Below are positions 42,582 through 53,400 of a stretch of DNA of 64,000 bases, piece after piece. The DNA is from Leptothoe spongobia TAU-MAC 1115 (GTDB lineage Bacteria > Cyanobacteriota > Cyanobacteriia > Phormidesmidales > Phormidesmidaceae). The first letter of the stretch is position 1. Each line of letters opens with the position of its first letter. The translations under genes and the position numbers were made by a program. The stretch lies in assembly GCF_018739885.1 (NCBI RefSeq), contig NZ_JADOES010000010.1:1-64000 (forward strand), in the 5' to 3' direction. The notes beneath the pieces are model-generated. The model saw nothing but the letters and a program-made list of their open reading frames with translations, did no database searches and was not told where the DNA came from.

Positions 42582-44333
42582 TTAAGCTGCCGCTGGCTCG
42601 TTAGACAAGCTTTGAATCGTTTGTTGCATCTCAGCAATGGCTTGCAGCTGATAGTCATTAACCTCTTGAAAACGTTCTAAAGTACCAAAAACGCTTTCAA
42701 GCATTTGCTGTACAGCGTTCATTTTATCCATAGCAGACCCAAGATAATCATTGCGGGTGGCGATCACACTCTCCAAACCGGCCCAATCCTTCACAGCCTG
42801 CTCCAAGTTTGATCGTTCCTTCTCAAGGCTTGCCAGTTTCGTCGATAGATCAGCCTGCTTAGCATCTACCTGCTGCTGCAGCGTTTCACAACGACCTTCT
42901 AAATCAGCAATTAACTCTTCTAGCTCCGTTGCCTGAGTCGCCAGCTGCTGACGCACCTGGTCAATATGCTCTAGTACCGGCTCCAAATCAGCAGAATTCG
43001 CCACTGGACTATCAACCGTTGCCTGCCCTTGGCGTCGCAGCAAAACTGCTCGATGCTGACTCAATACCTCTTCTCGCTCCAGCAGATTACGTCGTTGTCC
43101 CACCAGAGTCTTATTGAGCATGTCATAGCGATCCTGCTCATCGCCGATATCAGCTTCAATTTGCATCCGATCGTACTCACTAGCAGCCTCGGCCTTTTGC
43201 TTGAGTTCATCAATTGCCTGCTGCTGATAGTTCAGCTCTTCTTCTTGATCGCTGACAAACCGAGACATCTTTTCCAAGTCGGTCTCCATGTTCCCAACCA
43301 ACGTCTCCAGGTCTTCTACAGACATCTCTTCCAGCTTGGTCAGATCAATTTTTTTACCCAAACGCACCTGATCGCCGGTATTTAGAAGCTCATAGACCTT
43401 CTGATAGACACCACTCTGCTGATTAACCTGCTCTGATACCAGCTGATTTTGCTGCTTTTTCTGCGCCAGCTCAACCCTCGCTTGTTGAAGCTCTAAACAC
43501 AGATCATTTAAAGCTGAACGCTCCGCATCAGAAGCAACATAAAGCTCCTGAATAGATTGCCTAAACCGCTCAACATCGCCTTCCTTAGTGGGTAACTGAG
43601 CCTGTTGCTCGCTGACTGCATGCTGCCCGTCCTGAAGCTGTACTTGATGTACCCCCAAAACCTCCCTTGTACCACCTAACTGCTGACGTAGATCCTCCAT
43701 AGGTAACACATTGGCCATCAGATGCTCTACAGCATCTCGCAGCTTTTGCGTCTGCCCCGAATCCAAACCAGTTTGGGCCGATACAGCTTCGTGCTGCTCT
43801 TCCAGCTTTTGCTTTTCCCCATTTAGATGGGCCCAAGCTCCCTCAAGTTCAGCATTTTTACGTTCATAGTCCTGCTTCTGCTGATCTAGCTCACTACGAA
43901 ACGTTTCTAATTGTGTCTTCTGGTCCTCTAACTGATCTAGATCGGCTGCCGCTTGTTTGACCTCATCTTCACGGGTATCCAGCTCCAACTCACGCTGATT
44001 GAGTGCCTGACTTTGATACGTCAAAGACTCCTTCCACTGCTCAATCTCATCTTCCTGGGTCTTAAATTTTTTGTTGAGACTAGAAAAATTTTGCAGAATA
44101 CTTACTAACTGACGTCCTGCCTCGTAGTGGCGCTGCACCTGACGACCATTAGAAAGTTCAATTAAAACAAGAGTGCCGGAACCATAACCCGCATCATCTG
44201 GAGCAGGAACCAACTCATCCCCCGATACAGCACTCCAATTTTGCTCTGAACGCTCACAAGCTAAGAGTTTAAACTCAGCTCGATTGCCACCCATAAAACC
44301 GCTTTTTTTCTGAACTTCGGCCAAATAACGCAC
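42582..44333 (-). CDS. hmpF: Pilus motility taxis protein HmpF
   Basis: The 583-residue protein matches HmpF, a coiled-coil protein conserved in filamentous cyanobacteria and required for type IV pilus-driven motility of hormogonia. The N-terminal domain (MRYLAEVQKKSGFMGGNRAEFKLLA; GSGTLVLIELSNGRQVQRHYEAGRQLV) is diagnostic. The rest, from about residue 85, is a long coiled coil rich in Gln, Glu and Leu, ending in MQQTIQSLSNEP. It is divergent from the hmpA-E cluster across a 623-bp region; this arrangement supports joint regulation and a common role. Its presence suggests gliding motility. Confidence 0.92.
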   Translation of the reverse strand: MRYLAEVQKKSGFMGGNRAEFKLLACERSEQNWSAVSGDELVPAPDDAGYGSGTLVLIELSNGRQVQRHYEAGRQLVSILQNFSSLNKKFKTQEDEIEQWKESLTYQSQALNQRELELDTREDEVKQAAADLDQLEDQKTQLETFRSELDQQKQDYERKNAELEGAWAHLNGEKQKLEEQHEAVSAQTGLDSGQTQKLRDAVEHLMANVLPMEDLRQQLGGTREVLGVHQVQLQDGQHAVSEQQAQLPTKEGDVERFRQSIQELYVASDAERSALNDLCLELQQARVELAQKKQQNQLVSEQVNQQSGVYQKVYELLNTGDQVRLGKKIDLTKLEEMSVEDLETLVGNMETDLEKMSRFVSDQEEELNYQQQAIDELKQKAEAASEYDRMQIEADIGDEQDRYDMLNKTLVGQRRNLLEREEVLSQHRAVLLRRQGQATVDSPVANSADLEPVLEHIDQVRQQLATQATELEELIADLEGRCETLQQQVDAKQADLSTKLASLEKERSNLEQAVKDWAGLESVIATRNDYLGSAMDKMNAVQQMLESVFGTLERFQEVNDYQLQAIAEMQQTIQSLSNEPAAA

Positions 44334-44956
44334 GCTGGCATCCCCTTCGTCTATACAAATAGCTATGAATAACAGCTACTCACCTACACAACATCCACGT
44401 CTCGTTCAGCTAGTAATATAGAAGCCCAAGGCACCACCCAGGGAACTTTGATCTATCAAAATATTGGAGCAAAATCAATAATCAAGAAATATTTATTCAG
44501 TCGAGATTGTACATAGTAATTTCAAGCAGTTCACTTAGTGTATCCGTCTCAAGTAGAAAACTCTATTTCTAAAACAATTCCCTAATGAACTAGAGCTTAG
44601 CTAATAATCCCTAGTCATTAAGCCAGAATGTAATACCTTTACCCCTAATATGTACATTCCTACGTGCACATACGGGTAATAAACAAGCTCCAACACATAC
44701 CATTCACATAAAAAATGTAACTTTATAAACAGTAGCTAAACCATCCGGATGAAAGAGTCACCCCATATAGAAACTGTATAGCTGCAGTTAAATGCTAATA
44801 ATTGTAGCTAATGCCGTGCCTCAATGTAGCTAACCTAGTTACCAAGTTCCAAGACCGATTACTCTATGAAGCTAAAAATTGCACTATTAGCAGCCGCTTC
44901 TATAGCAAGCCTTCAATTTTCCAAGACAAACTCAGGAAAACCCTAGGACAGAATCT
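44334..44956. other. Divergent promoter region between hmpF and hmpA
   Basis: This 623-bp AT-rich region should contain promoters for both hmpF and hmpA. A possible 26-codon signal-peptide-like ORF (44866-44946) lies just before hmpA. No other coding sequence is seen. Confidence 0.55.
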
Positions 44957-46153
44957 ATGCAGGGCCAGTTAAGCGAGCTGGATATTCGCAGTATTTTTCA
45001 ACTGATTGATATTGGTCAGCAAACCGGAGAACTTTACATTGAGTCTTTCGAAGAGCCATCCAACTCATGGCTCGTGTTCTTTGCCAATGGAGGCGTCCTC
45101 TACGCCGGACGGACCAATGAGCAACTCGAAAGACTGCAAGATATTTTGCACCCCCTTAAACTTTCTATAAATTGGGCTAGCGTTAACTTATCGAATTTGG
45201 CACCCCTGAGACCACCAGAATATGGAGCACTCTGGTGGCTTTTAGAAAATAACTATCTCACCACCCAACAAGCTCGTTCCATCCTATACCGCCTAATCGA
45301 AGAAACGCTATTTGAGGTCATCAGCCTACACCAAGGACGGTTTTCCTTTCGCTTCCGCGTATCCCTGAGTCCTCAATTGACCGAATTTAGCAGCTTACCC
45401 CTCGTAAAACAAGTGATTCGCCAGCTCCAGGGATGGTTACAGCTCCAGCCTCACTTTAGCTCATTTTACGATTGCCCCCTATTAGTGGATAAGGATCAAC
45501 TAGAAACAGCCGAAAACCTGCCGCCATTGCTGACCATGGCCAATGGTAAAACGTCCATTATCCGGATCTCTCGTCATCTCAATCGCAATATTTTTAGCGT
45601 TGCTAATGGGCTCTACCCTTACATCCAAAAAGGACAGCTCCAGCTACTACACCGTCCGCAAACAACCTCGGAACAGCAAGTCAGAGAACCAATTATCAAT
45701 ACCGTCCCTCGGATCGTATGTATTGACGACACCCTAGCTGTGCGCCAGGCCATAGAAATGATGCTGGATGCCTATGGTTATGAAGTCACATCAATTGCCA
45801 ATCCAGTCAAAGCTCTGAGTTTACTTTTTAGTCTCAAGCCAGACCTCATCCTATGTGATGTAGCAATGCCTGAGCTAGAAGGCCATCAGCTATGTGCGAT
45901 GCTCAGACAAGCACCCTGGTTTCAATCGGTCCCCATTGTGATGCTGACGGGGAAGGATAGCTTCGTCGATCGAGTCAAAGCCAATATGGTCGGAGCCACA
46001 GACTATCTCACCAAACCGTTTGGCGAACCCGAACTATTAGCCTTGGTAGAAAAATATGTAGGTCGGGGAAATCCCAAGCGCCTTGCGCCTGAAACCCTTC
46101 TCGAACAAGAGATATCAGCCACTTTAAACCCTGAAAGCTGGAGTAATCAGTAA
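44957..46153 (+). CDS. hmpA: PatA/PilG-type response regulator (HmpA)
   Basis: Residues 1-150 are a DUF4388 (PatA N-terminal) domain (MQGQLSELDIRSIFQLIDIGQQTGELYI), with a further helical segment (150-240), and residues 255-370 are a receiver domain (RIVCIDDTLAVRQAIEMML; the phosphoacceptor Asp in LILCDVAMPE; Lys in TKPFGEPE). This architecture is that of PatA-type CheY-like regulators that head the pilG-L and hmp operons. It should take phosphate from the CheA encoded downstream and act on pili. The next gene begins 327 bp downstream, so an additional promoter is likely. Confidence 0.85.
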   Translation: MQGQLSELDIRSIFQLIDIGQQTGELYIESFEEPSNSWLVFFANGGVLYAGRTNEQLERLQDILHPLKLSINWASVNLSNLAPLRPPEYGALWWLLENNYLTTQQARSILYRLIEETLFEVISLHQGRFSFRFRVSLSPQLTEFSSLPLVKQVIRQLQGWLQLQPHFSSFYDCPLLVDKDQLETAENLPPLLTMANGKTSIIRISRHLNRNIFSVANGLYPYIQKGQLQLLHRPQTTSEQQVREPIINTVPRIVCIDDTLAVRQAIEMMLDAYGYEVTSIANPVKALSLLFSLKPDLILCDVAMPELEGHQLCAMLRQAPWFQSVPIVMLTGKDSFVDRVKANMVGATDYLTKPFGEPELLALVEKYVGRGNPKRLAPETLLEQEISATLNPESWSNQ

Positions 46154-46480
46154 TACCCTAATGGATGAAAGCCACTGCTTTCTATAGCCTTATTTAGAAT
46201 TATTCGTATATATTCCTAAGCACCGTTCGGACACTTCACAAACAAAACTAATAAAAGAATTTTGATGAAAGTTTAATAAATTTGATGTGGGTGGGTATTT
46301 TATTAGGCACAAGCGGTAGGGTGTGCATTACTAGCCTTAGATGGTCAACCAATCGCTGCTTGACCAAAATGGTCAAACTCAACTGGGCATACGACTCAAC
46401 TTAAATAGTTATTTCCCCTTAGAAGGGCATAATGAGTTGAATCAAGATATGAACCGGTCTTAAACGGCGAAATTCAGGTT
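46154..46480. other. Intergenic region between hmpA and hmpB
   Basis: 327 bp without a gene or clear hairpin; probably the promoter of hmpB-E. Confidence 0.5.
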
Positions 46481-46846
46481 ATGAGTACGGTTTTAGTGGT
46501 GGAAGACAGCGTTGCCCAGAGAGAAATGATTATTGACTTACTCCAGGGTAATGGTCTTCAAGTTACCGTTGCTAGCGATGGGGTTGAAGCATTAGCTCAT
46601 ATTCAGGGAGATCTACCCGATCTCGTTGTACTAGACATCGTGATGCCTCGTATGAATGGTTATGAGGTCTGTAGAAGGATTAAGTCTGATCCAGCAACTC
46701 AAAATTTGCCCGTTGTACTGTGCTCATCTAAAGGTGAAGAGTTTGACCGCTATTGGGGTATGAAACAAGGAGCCGATGCTTATATAGCAAAACCATTTCA
46801 GCCAACTGAGCTAGTGGGAACGGTCAAACAGCTGCTACGCGATTGA
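46481..46846 (+). CDS. hmpB: CheY/PilH-type response regulator (HmpB)
   Basis: The 121-residue protein is a stand-alone receiver: VLVVEDSVAQREMIIDLL, the phosphoacceptor Asp52 (LVVLDIVMPRMNG), and Lys in AKPFQPTEL. It should receive phosphate from the HmpE kinase and may act as a phosphate sink or pilus regulator as PilH does. It is followed by the CheW gene 32 bp later in the same operon. Confidence 0.92.
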   Translation: MSTVLVVEDSVAQREMIIDLLQGNGLQVTVASDGVEALAHIQGDLPDLVVLDIVMPRMNGYEVCRRIKSDPATQNLPVVLCSSKGEEFDRYWGMKQGADAYIAKPFQPTELVGTVKQLLRD

Positions 46847-46878
46847 AATGTCAATGATTTGTGAGGTGACAGGGGCCG

Positions 46879-47409
46879 ATGGTAGGTAATCCAGACTTTC
46901 AAACCGGAGTAGGGCAAGATCAAGACCCTGAACTACAGAAAATTGAAACGCCTGATGGTGAACTTCATTTGCGATTTTATGTGGGCTCCAGGGATGAATT
47001 TGCTCTACCTGCCATTGGTATTCGCCGAATTATTGAAAATCCCCCCGATCGCATCACCCCCGTCCCCAACGTATCGCCTTTATTGCTTGGGACCTTAAAT
47101 GAGCAAGGGCGAGTGATTTGGGTCGCTGATCTCGGACAGTTTCTTGGCTACCCTCAGCCGATGAATACAGACAGAGCAGAAATTCCAGTAATCGCTGTCG
47201 AACATCAGGGGACTATGTTAGGCTTAGCCGTTAATCAGATAGTTGGGACAGATTGGCTAGATGCGGAGCGTATGAAGATGTCTCGCGATTACTCCGATAC
47301 GATGGCACCTTTTCTAAGAGGCGAATGGGTATTAGATGCAAATACGGATCGCTCATTACGCCTACTAGACCACGTTGCCATATTACGCTCAGCACGCTGG
47401 GCCGCTTAA
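46879..47409 (+). CDS. hmpC: CheW-like adaptor (HmpC)
   Basis: The 176-residue protein has a CheW domain (about 30-165: LHLRFYVGSRDEFALPAIGIRRIIENP, GTLNEQGRVIWVADLGQFLGY, GLAVNQIVGTDWL). It should couple the HmpD receptor to the HmpE kinase. The N-terminal extension of about 25 residues is polar and acidic. It lies between hmpB and hmpD in the operon, 49 bp before hmpD. Confidence 0.92.
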   Translation: MVGNPDFQTGVGQDQDPELQKIETPDGELHLRFYVGSRDEFALPAIGIRRIIENPPDRITPVPNVSPLLLGTLNEQGRVIWVADLGQFLGYPQPMNTDRAEIPVIAVEHQGTMLGLAVNQIVGTDWLDAERMKMSRDYSDTMAPFLRGEWVLDANTDRSLRLLDHVAILRSARWAA

Positions 47410-47458
47410 TTCAACGGGTTCGACAAATGGAGATGTTTAGACTGGCAGGAGAATACAG

Positions 47459-50374
47459 ATGGCATCGGGTATAGACTACGCTCAAACATATCAAGCGGCA
47501 GAGCGCGCATACATGCAAGGCAGTTATGAGCAAGCTGCTGACATCATTGAGCAATTGGCGGAAAACTACCCGAGCGATCCGAATGTGCTCTTGCTCAAGG
47601 GTCATATCTATTGCTATGGACTCAGTTCATACGATGTTGCTCGGACCCAATACAAATCTGTCTTGGAGCTCACGTCTGATCCTGAGTTTGTCAATTATGC
47701 CAATAATGGTCTTACCTACGCTGAACAGATGGATGTTGGCCAGGCACAGGCAGTTGATGACAATGGCATTGAGGATATTACTGCAGACGGTTTATTCGAT
47801 TCCATAGAGCTCTATGGAGATATGGGGGAAGAAGGAGACGACTTAAGTGCCGGACTAGATTTGTCCTTTGAAGATGGTACTAGTGTTCAAGGTGAATCAG
47901 CCGCAGCCCCCCCTACTGATTTAAATACTAATGCTGTAGAGCCAAATGTCGTAGCCCGTGACGATAGCTATGACCTTGCTACTGAAGCTGTAGCAGACCC
48001 TTTTAATGCCACAGCTGATTATGAAAGCACTTCTGGTGATCAAGATATCGACTTAGCCAGTGATGATCCGTTTTCCATTGGAGATTTGGGCGATTTGTCA
48101 GTCGGTGGAGATTTGGGTAATGCTGAACTTTTAGATCCATTTGCAGACAGTAGCTTAGAAGGTCTGGTTGAATCCTCGGAGGAAGAGGAAATTACTCTCG
48201 ACAGCATTGTACGAGATGGTCCCTCCACATCAACCCAAGAATTATCACAGTTTGATCAAGACGATTTTGACGAAGCATTTCCATCAGGAGAAGTCTCCGA
48301 AAGTGACTATGACGCTTTTCCCGATGTGGATAATTTCCTCGAAACTGACAATACTCCCGGCATTGATAATCCACCAACAGAATCAAATTTGACAGAATCA
48401 AATTTGTTAGAAGAGCCAGAAGATAAAACGCTCTTCATGATGGAGCCTGAGGCAAGTATTCCAGCTGATGCTATACAGGATTTTCAGGATTTTGATGAAG
48501 CCTCAACACTCTCGGGTATTGAGGCTTCGCCTGATGAACTAATAGATGACGAAACTGGTGAGCAAACCTTTCCGGCTGGGGAACAAACTTTTCCAGGTGT
48601 CGACACTATGGAGGGATTGGAAAGTCAGCAAGGGGGAGACATTGACTTTCTAGATGAGTTTGATGAGTTTGACGATCTAGGAAGCCTACCGGAATTTGAC
48701 CTTTCTGAAGGATCTACTGAATTTACGGAACCATCTGTCAATAACTCAGAAGGGGTATTTTCTGAGGATCCCGCACTCCGTGGGGGATCTGGTTTTAGTT
48801 TGGTCGAAGATGATGATCAGGCAATTATTGGGGAAGATGACATTTTTAGCATCGAAACCGCTGATCAACTGCCATCATTCACCCAAGGTGATGAATCCCC
48901 TGTGGTTGTACCTGAAGTGCAGGATGAGAGTACGCTCAGCTGGTTAAGCAATGCGCCACTAGCAACCAAGCGTTTGCTCATGGCAAGTGTCGCTGGACTG
49001 GTATCGTTGATTGCTGTTGCTAGCGTTAGCTCGGTTACTCTGGGAGGTTTGTCCAATAATATTTCTCAGAAGGATCGCAATCTTATTGTTAGGGTACGGC
49101 CTGCAATCATGGGTAGCGCGGCCGGTATCGCAAGCTTCTTGACTGTATTGGGTTTAGGCGTATTAATCGATCGCCAGGCCAAACGCTCTATCGACAACTT
49201 ACAACAGCAGTTTGATCTGGTATCTCAAGGCGATCTAAATGCTCGGGCAACAGCCTACTCCAGCGATGATTTAGGACAGTTGGCTACAGGGTTTAATCAG
49301 ATGGCTCGGGTAATTCTTACCACCACCAGCGAAGCTCAACGCAAAGCACAAGAGCAAGAACAGGCAAAAGAAGACCTCCAACGTCAAGTGATTCGTTTGC
49401 TAGACGATGTAGAAGGAGCCGCTCGTGGTGATTTGACGGTACAGGCAGAAGTTACAGCGGATGTATTGGGTGCGGTTGCTGACTCGTTTAACCTCACCAT
49501 TCAAAATTTGCGAGAGATTGTGCAACAAGTGAGTGCAGCCGCTCTACAGGTGACTAAGAGTTCTTCTGACAATGAGATGTTTGCTCGTAGCCTATCGGCA
49601 GATGCCCTGCGCCAGGCTGAAGAGTTGGCCGTTACCCTGAATTCTGTTCAGGTGATGACTGAATCAATTCAGCGGGTAGCAGACAGTGCAAAAGAAGCTG
49701 AAGAGGTAGCTCGCTCAGCTTCAGCCACAGCTCTGCGCGGTGGTGAAGCGGTGGAGCGAACTGTAGCCGGTATTTTAGAGATTCGAGAAACGGTTGCTGA
49801 AACCACACGGAAGGTAAAGCGCTTAGCAGAATCATCCCAGGAAATTTCTAAGATTGTGGCGTTGATTTCGCAAATTGCATCTCGAACTAACCTCTTGGCA
49901 CTCAACGCTAGTATTGAAGCAGCTCGTGCGGGAGAGGCAGGACGCGGCTTTGCTATTGTGGCCGATGAAGTTCGCCAGCTGGCTGATCGAGCCGCGAAAG
50001 CATCGAAAGAGATTGAACAAATCGTTCTGCAAATTCAGGGTGAGACTAGTAGTGTAATGACTGCCATGGAAGAGGGCACTCAACAGGTAATCGAAGGGAC
50101 ACGATTGGCAGAACAGGCAAAACGTTCTTTGGAGGATATTATTCAAGTATCGAACCGTATTGATGTGTTGGTACGTTCTATTACAGCGGATACAGTTGAG
50201 CAAACGGAAACCTCACGGGCAGTTGCTCAAGTTATGCAATCGGTTGAACTAAGTGCCCAAGAAACCTCTCAAGAGTCTCAGCGGGTATCGGGCTCTCTCC
50301 AAAATCTAGTGGGTGTAGCCCGTGATCTGCTGACATCCGTTGAGCGATTTAAGGTAGAAAGTGAGAATAAGTAG
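47459..50374 (+). CDS. hmpD: PilJ-type chemoreceptor with TPR head and acidic linker (HmpD)
   Basis: Residues 1-95 contain TPR-like helices ([28 protein letters not shown]). Residues 100-480 are an acidic, low-complexity linker rich in Asp, Glu, Ser, Phe and Leu. Two membrane helices follow at about 505-530 and 549-569 with a very short outside loop, then HAMP segments ([22 protein letters not shown]; about 575-690) and a methyl-accepting domain whose tip [21 protein letters not shown] (about 818-838) binds CheA/CheW. There is no GAF or phytochrome domain, so it resembles PilJ/HmpD and not the phototaxis receptor PixJ. The input is probably cytoplasmic or membrane-linked. GGAG precedes the ATG. 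Confidence 0.93.
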   Translation: MASGIDYAQTYQAAERAYMQGSYEQAADIIEQLAENYPSDPNVLLLKGHIYCYGLSSYDVARTQYKSVLELTSDPEFVNYANNGLTYAEQMDVGQAQAVDDNGIEDITADGLFDSIELYGDMGEEGDDLSAGLDLSFEDGTSVQGESAAAPPTDLNTNAVEPNVVARDDSYDLATEAVADPFNATADYESTSGDQDIDLASDDPFSIGDLGDLSVGGDLGNAELLDPFADSSLEGLVESSEEEEITLDSIVRDGPSTSTQELSQFDQDDFDEAFPSGEVSESDYDAFPDVDNFLETDNTPGIDNPPTESNLTESNLLEEPEDKTLFMMEPEASIPADAIQDFQDFDEASTLSGIEASPDELIDDETGEQTFPAGEQTFPGVDTMEGLESQQGGDIDFLDEFDEFDDLGSLPEFDLSEGSTEFTEPSVNNSEGVFSEDPALRGGSGFSLVEDDDQAIIGEDDIFSIETADQLPSFTQGDESPVVVPEVQDESTLSWLSNAPLATKRLLMASVAGLVSLIAVASVSSVTLGGLSNNISQKDRNLIVRVRPAIMGSAAGIASFLTVLGLGVLIDRQAKRSIDNLQQQFDLVSQGDLNARATAYSSDDLGQLATGFNQMARVILTTTSEAQRKAQEQEQAKEDLQRQVIRLLDDVEGAARGDLTVQAEVTADVLGAVADSFNLTIQNLREIVQQVSAAALQVTKSSSDNEMFARSLSADALRQAEELAVTLNSVQVMTESIQRVADSAKEAEEVARSASATALRGGEAVERTVAGILEIRETVAETTRKVKRLAESSQEISKIVALISQIASRTNLLALNASIEAARAGEAGRGFAIVADEVRQLADRAAKASKEIEQIVLQIQGETSSVMTAMEEGTQQVIEGTRLAEQAKRSLEDIIQVSNRIDVLVRSITADTVEQTETSRAVAQVMQSVELSAQETSQESQRVSGSLQNLVGVARDLLTSVERFKVESENK

Positions 50375-50437
50375 TCTATTCACGTCCGATTATTTGTCGA
50401 GGGATAAAGACAATTTTTATCTAGGGAGACGAGGGTG

Positions 50438-53400
50438 ATGCTGCCTGAACAACAACAGCGTATATTAGGCTACTTTATTGAAGAAGCCAAGGATCATCTC
50501 AATACTATTGAGCAGGGTTTGCTAAATCTTCAGGCCACCATTGTCAATCCAGAGATGGCCAATGAAGTTTTTCGGGCCGCTCACTCTGTCAAAGGGGGGG
50601 CGGCGATGCTGGGCATTGAAAGTATGCAGCGCACTGCCCATCGCATGGAGGATTACTTCAAGCTGCTCAAAGAAGCTCCAATTAAGGTAGATCGGTCCCT
50701 AGAATCTATGTTCTTACGGGTATTTGATGCCCTCCAAGAACTGCTCGAACAGCTGCAGGGACCATTTGGTCTGACCGAGGAGAAAGAACAAAGCATCATG
50801 GCTGGTGTAGAGCCAGTATTTCAGCAACTTCAGGAACATCTGGACCAACTTGTAGCTGATGCAGATACCAACGAAGTGTTGGAAGAGGTTGCTCCTGTCG
50901 CCTTTACATCTCCTTCGCCTCAACCAGTTGAAGAAAGCGCTTTGAAGCTTGTATTTAGTAGCGATGTATCAGCCGCTCTTAGAGAGATGCTGGCTCGATT
51001 CAAGCAGGCCGATACGGATGAAAGTCGCTTGGCGTTAGAGGCCTGCTGCCAAATGTTAGAAAGGTTTGGTGAGCAGTTTAATTTGCCCACTTGGATGAAT
51101 CTGGTGAAGCATGGTCGCTGGGCCGTGTGCGATCGCAACAATGACTACCGCACCCTAGCCCCAGTGCTCATCAAAGAAATCAAAAAAGCACAGGACCTCG
51201 TTTTAGCTGGTCGGGAACGTGAAATATTACTATCTCAAGAATTACAGACACTGGGGGCAGCCCCAGAAGATGTCGTAGATACTCCCGATAGCTTGGATGA
51301 TCTATTTGCAGACGATGCGTTGTTTACAACCAATGAGTCAGAAGATACTAGTGTCACCGCTAATAGTGACGCGATCGATATTGATGATTTGTCAGCATTA
51401 GAACCCAATTTAGACATTGACAGCGTAGAACCCTCACCCTCACCAACCGAGGATGGTATCTCCATAGATGACCTTCTAAACAACGCAGTCTCTACTCCGT
51501 CTGGCCCAGAAGTAGGCGCTGCAGAGCTCACTAGCTTAGCCGACTTGTTCGAAACTAGTGGAGATGCCCTCGACAGTGACTGGCAAGAAGAGGAAGTGCC
51601 CATCACCGAAGGTACATCGCCTTCAGAGTCCTTAGATATCGACATTTCACCCGACTTTGAGGATCTGTTAAACGATGACTCATCAGAGCTAGGGACTAAC
51701 CTCAATGACTTTGAATCAGGCAGTGAGCTAGCCGACCTATTTGGCGATACTGATAATACCGATAGCTTAGACAACCTGGATAACAGCTTAGAAGATCCAA
51801 ATCAACCATCAGATACAACCAATCTGTCGCCGACCGACACCTCACCAGCTGAGAATGTTGGCCCTCTTGATGGTTTATTTGGCGACATGGCAACAACCGA
51901 TGAAGTAGCTAGCGTTGACGATCTATTCGGTGACGTAGATCAAAGTTTACCAGAACCTAGTATTCAAGAGAATTTAGACATATCCAGTAATCTGGATGAA
52001 CTTGGTGCACTCACTTCCTTAGAAACCACCAGCAACGACCTAACAGATATCGATTTAGCCTTGGACAATGCTACCGTCACTTCAGAAACTGACGCTTTAC
52101 TCAGCGATAGTCTAGAAGTCGCGACCAAAGCAACAAACAGCGGCTTCTTTAGTGAAGACACAAGTACACCTGAAACATCTGATAGCTCGGATTCTGAGCA
52201 GTCCGAATTTGATGATTTCTTCACTGTGGATGAGGCCATTGCCGAGCCCCCTCAAAAAGCAGTATCTGGTTCTTTAGATGACGCGCTTTGGACAGAAAAT
52301 AATCGTTCAGACAGTGCCTCTGCACCAACACCATTAGGCGAGCTATCACCAGATATCTGGGACTCCAATCCAGAACAAAGCCTTGATAATGCTGCCATCA
52401 CTGATACTGATATAGATACATCAACACAAAACATACCCGACAACAACAACCTAGACGGCCTGGAGTTGGATGATGTGTGGGCATCTGTTGAGGATATTGA
52501 CCTAGATGCAGCCATAGCAGAACCAACGCAAGCTGGGGCTGATGTAGCTTCTACAGACTCTCCAAAGGCAGAACTAGACGATCTATTTAATAATACTGGC
52601 CCTGAGTTAACGACTGATGATGGCTTATTTGGCGATACTAGTCCTGAGCTAACTAACGACTCAGCTCAAGAGACTAGTACCTCATCATCTCTAAACGAGG
52701 GATTTGATGGTCTTTTTGGTGAGAACCTTGAAAATCCTGATTTACCTGGTGATGGGACACAGCCTGAGCTCGATGTTTTCTCCTTAGATGAGGGACTAGA
52801 CAATCCGTTTAGTGACAATATCGCATCTGAAATTGCTGTAGATAATCTATTTAATGACAGTCCAGCAGAGCTTGCGTCAGATATAGCTGGGCTAGACGAT
52901 GGGTTAGAAAACCTAGAATTGGCTGAGTCAGCGACTGGCATTTCAGATATGACTGATCTGGATGTAAGCCTAAGCGGTTTAAATCCTACCAATAGCAATC
53001 TCGAATCAACAGACATTGTCAGTGAGCCTCCATCTAACGACATTGAATTTGATCTATTAGATCTTGAAGACGATGGCATTGTCACAGGCTTTGTCACTGA
53101 TGATAACAATCTGGAGAATGATGTTGAAACTAGCCTAAATAACGATACAGAGACCGATCTGTTGACTGATATGGCAACTGATGAGGTGGTACCCGCGCCG
53201 TTCACTGACCTCAATCCAGAACTCAATGAACTGGGTCTGGAAAACTCACTTAACGAACTAGAAGATTCAACTATTGAGGTTTCCTCTACTGAGACTCCTG
53301 CTGCAGAAGCCCCCTCGGCAATTGATGACCTGTTCGAGACACCAGACACTCCATCGAGTGAACAGGCCTTAGACCCAGCTGAGTCCATCCCTGCAGTTGA

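Noticed and set aside
47459..50374. PixJ-type phototaxis receptor
   Set aside because: No GAF or phytochrome domain is present; architecture is PilJ/HmpD.
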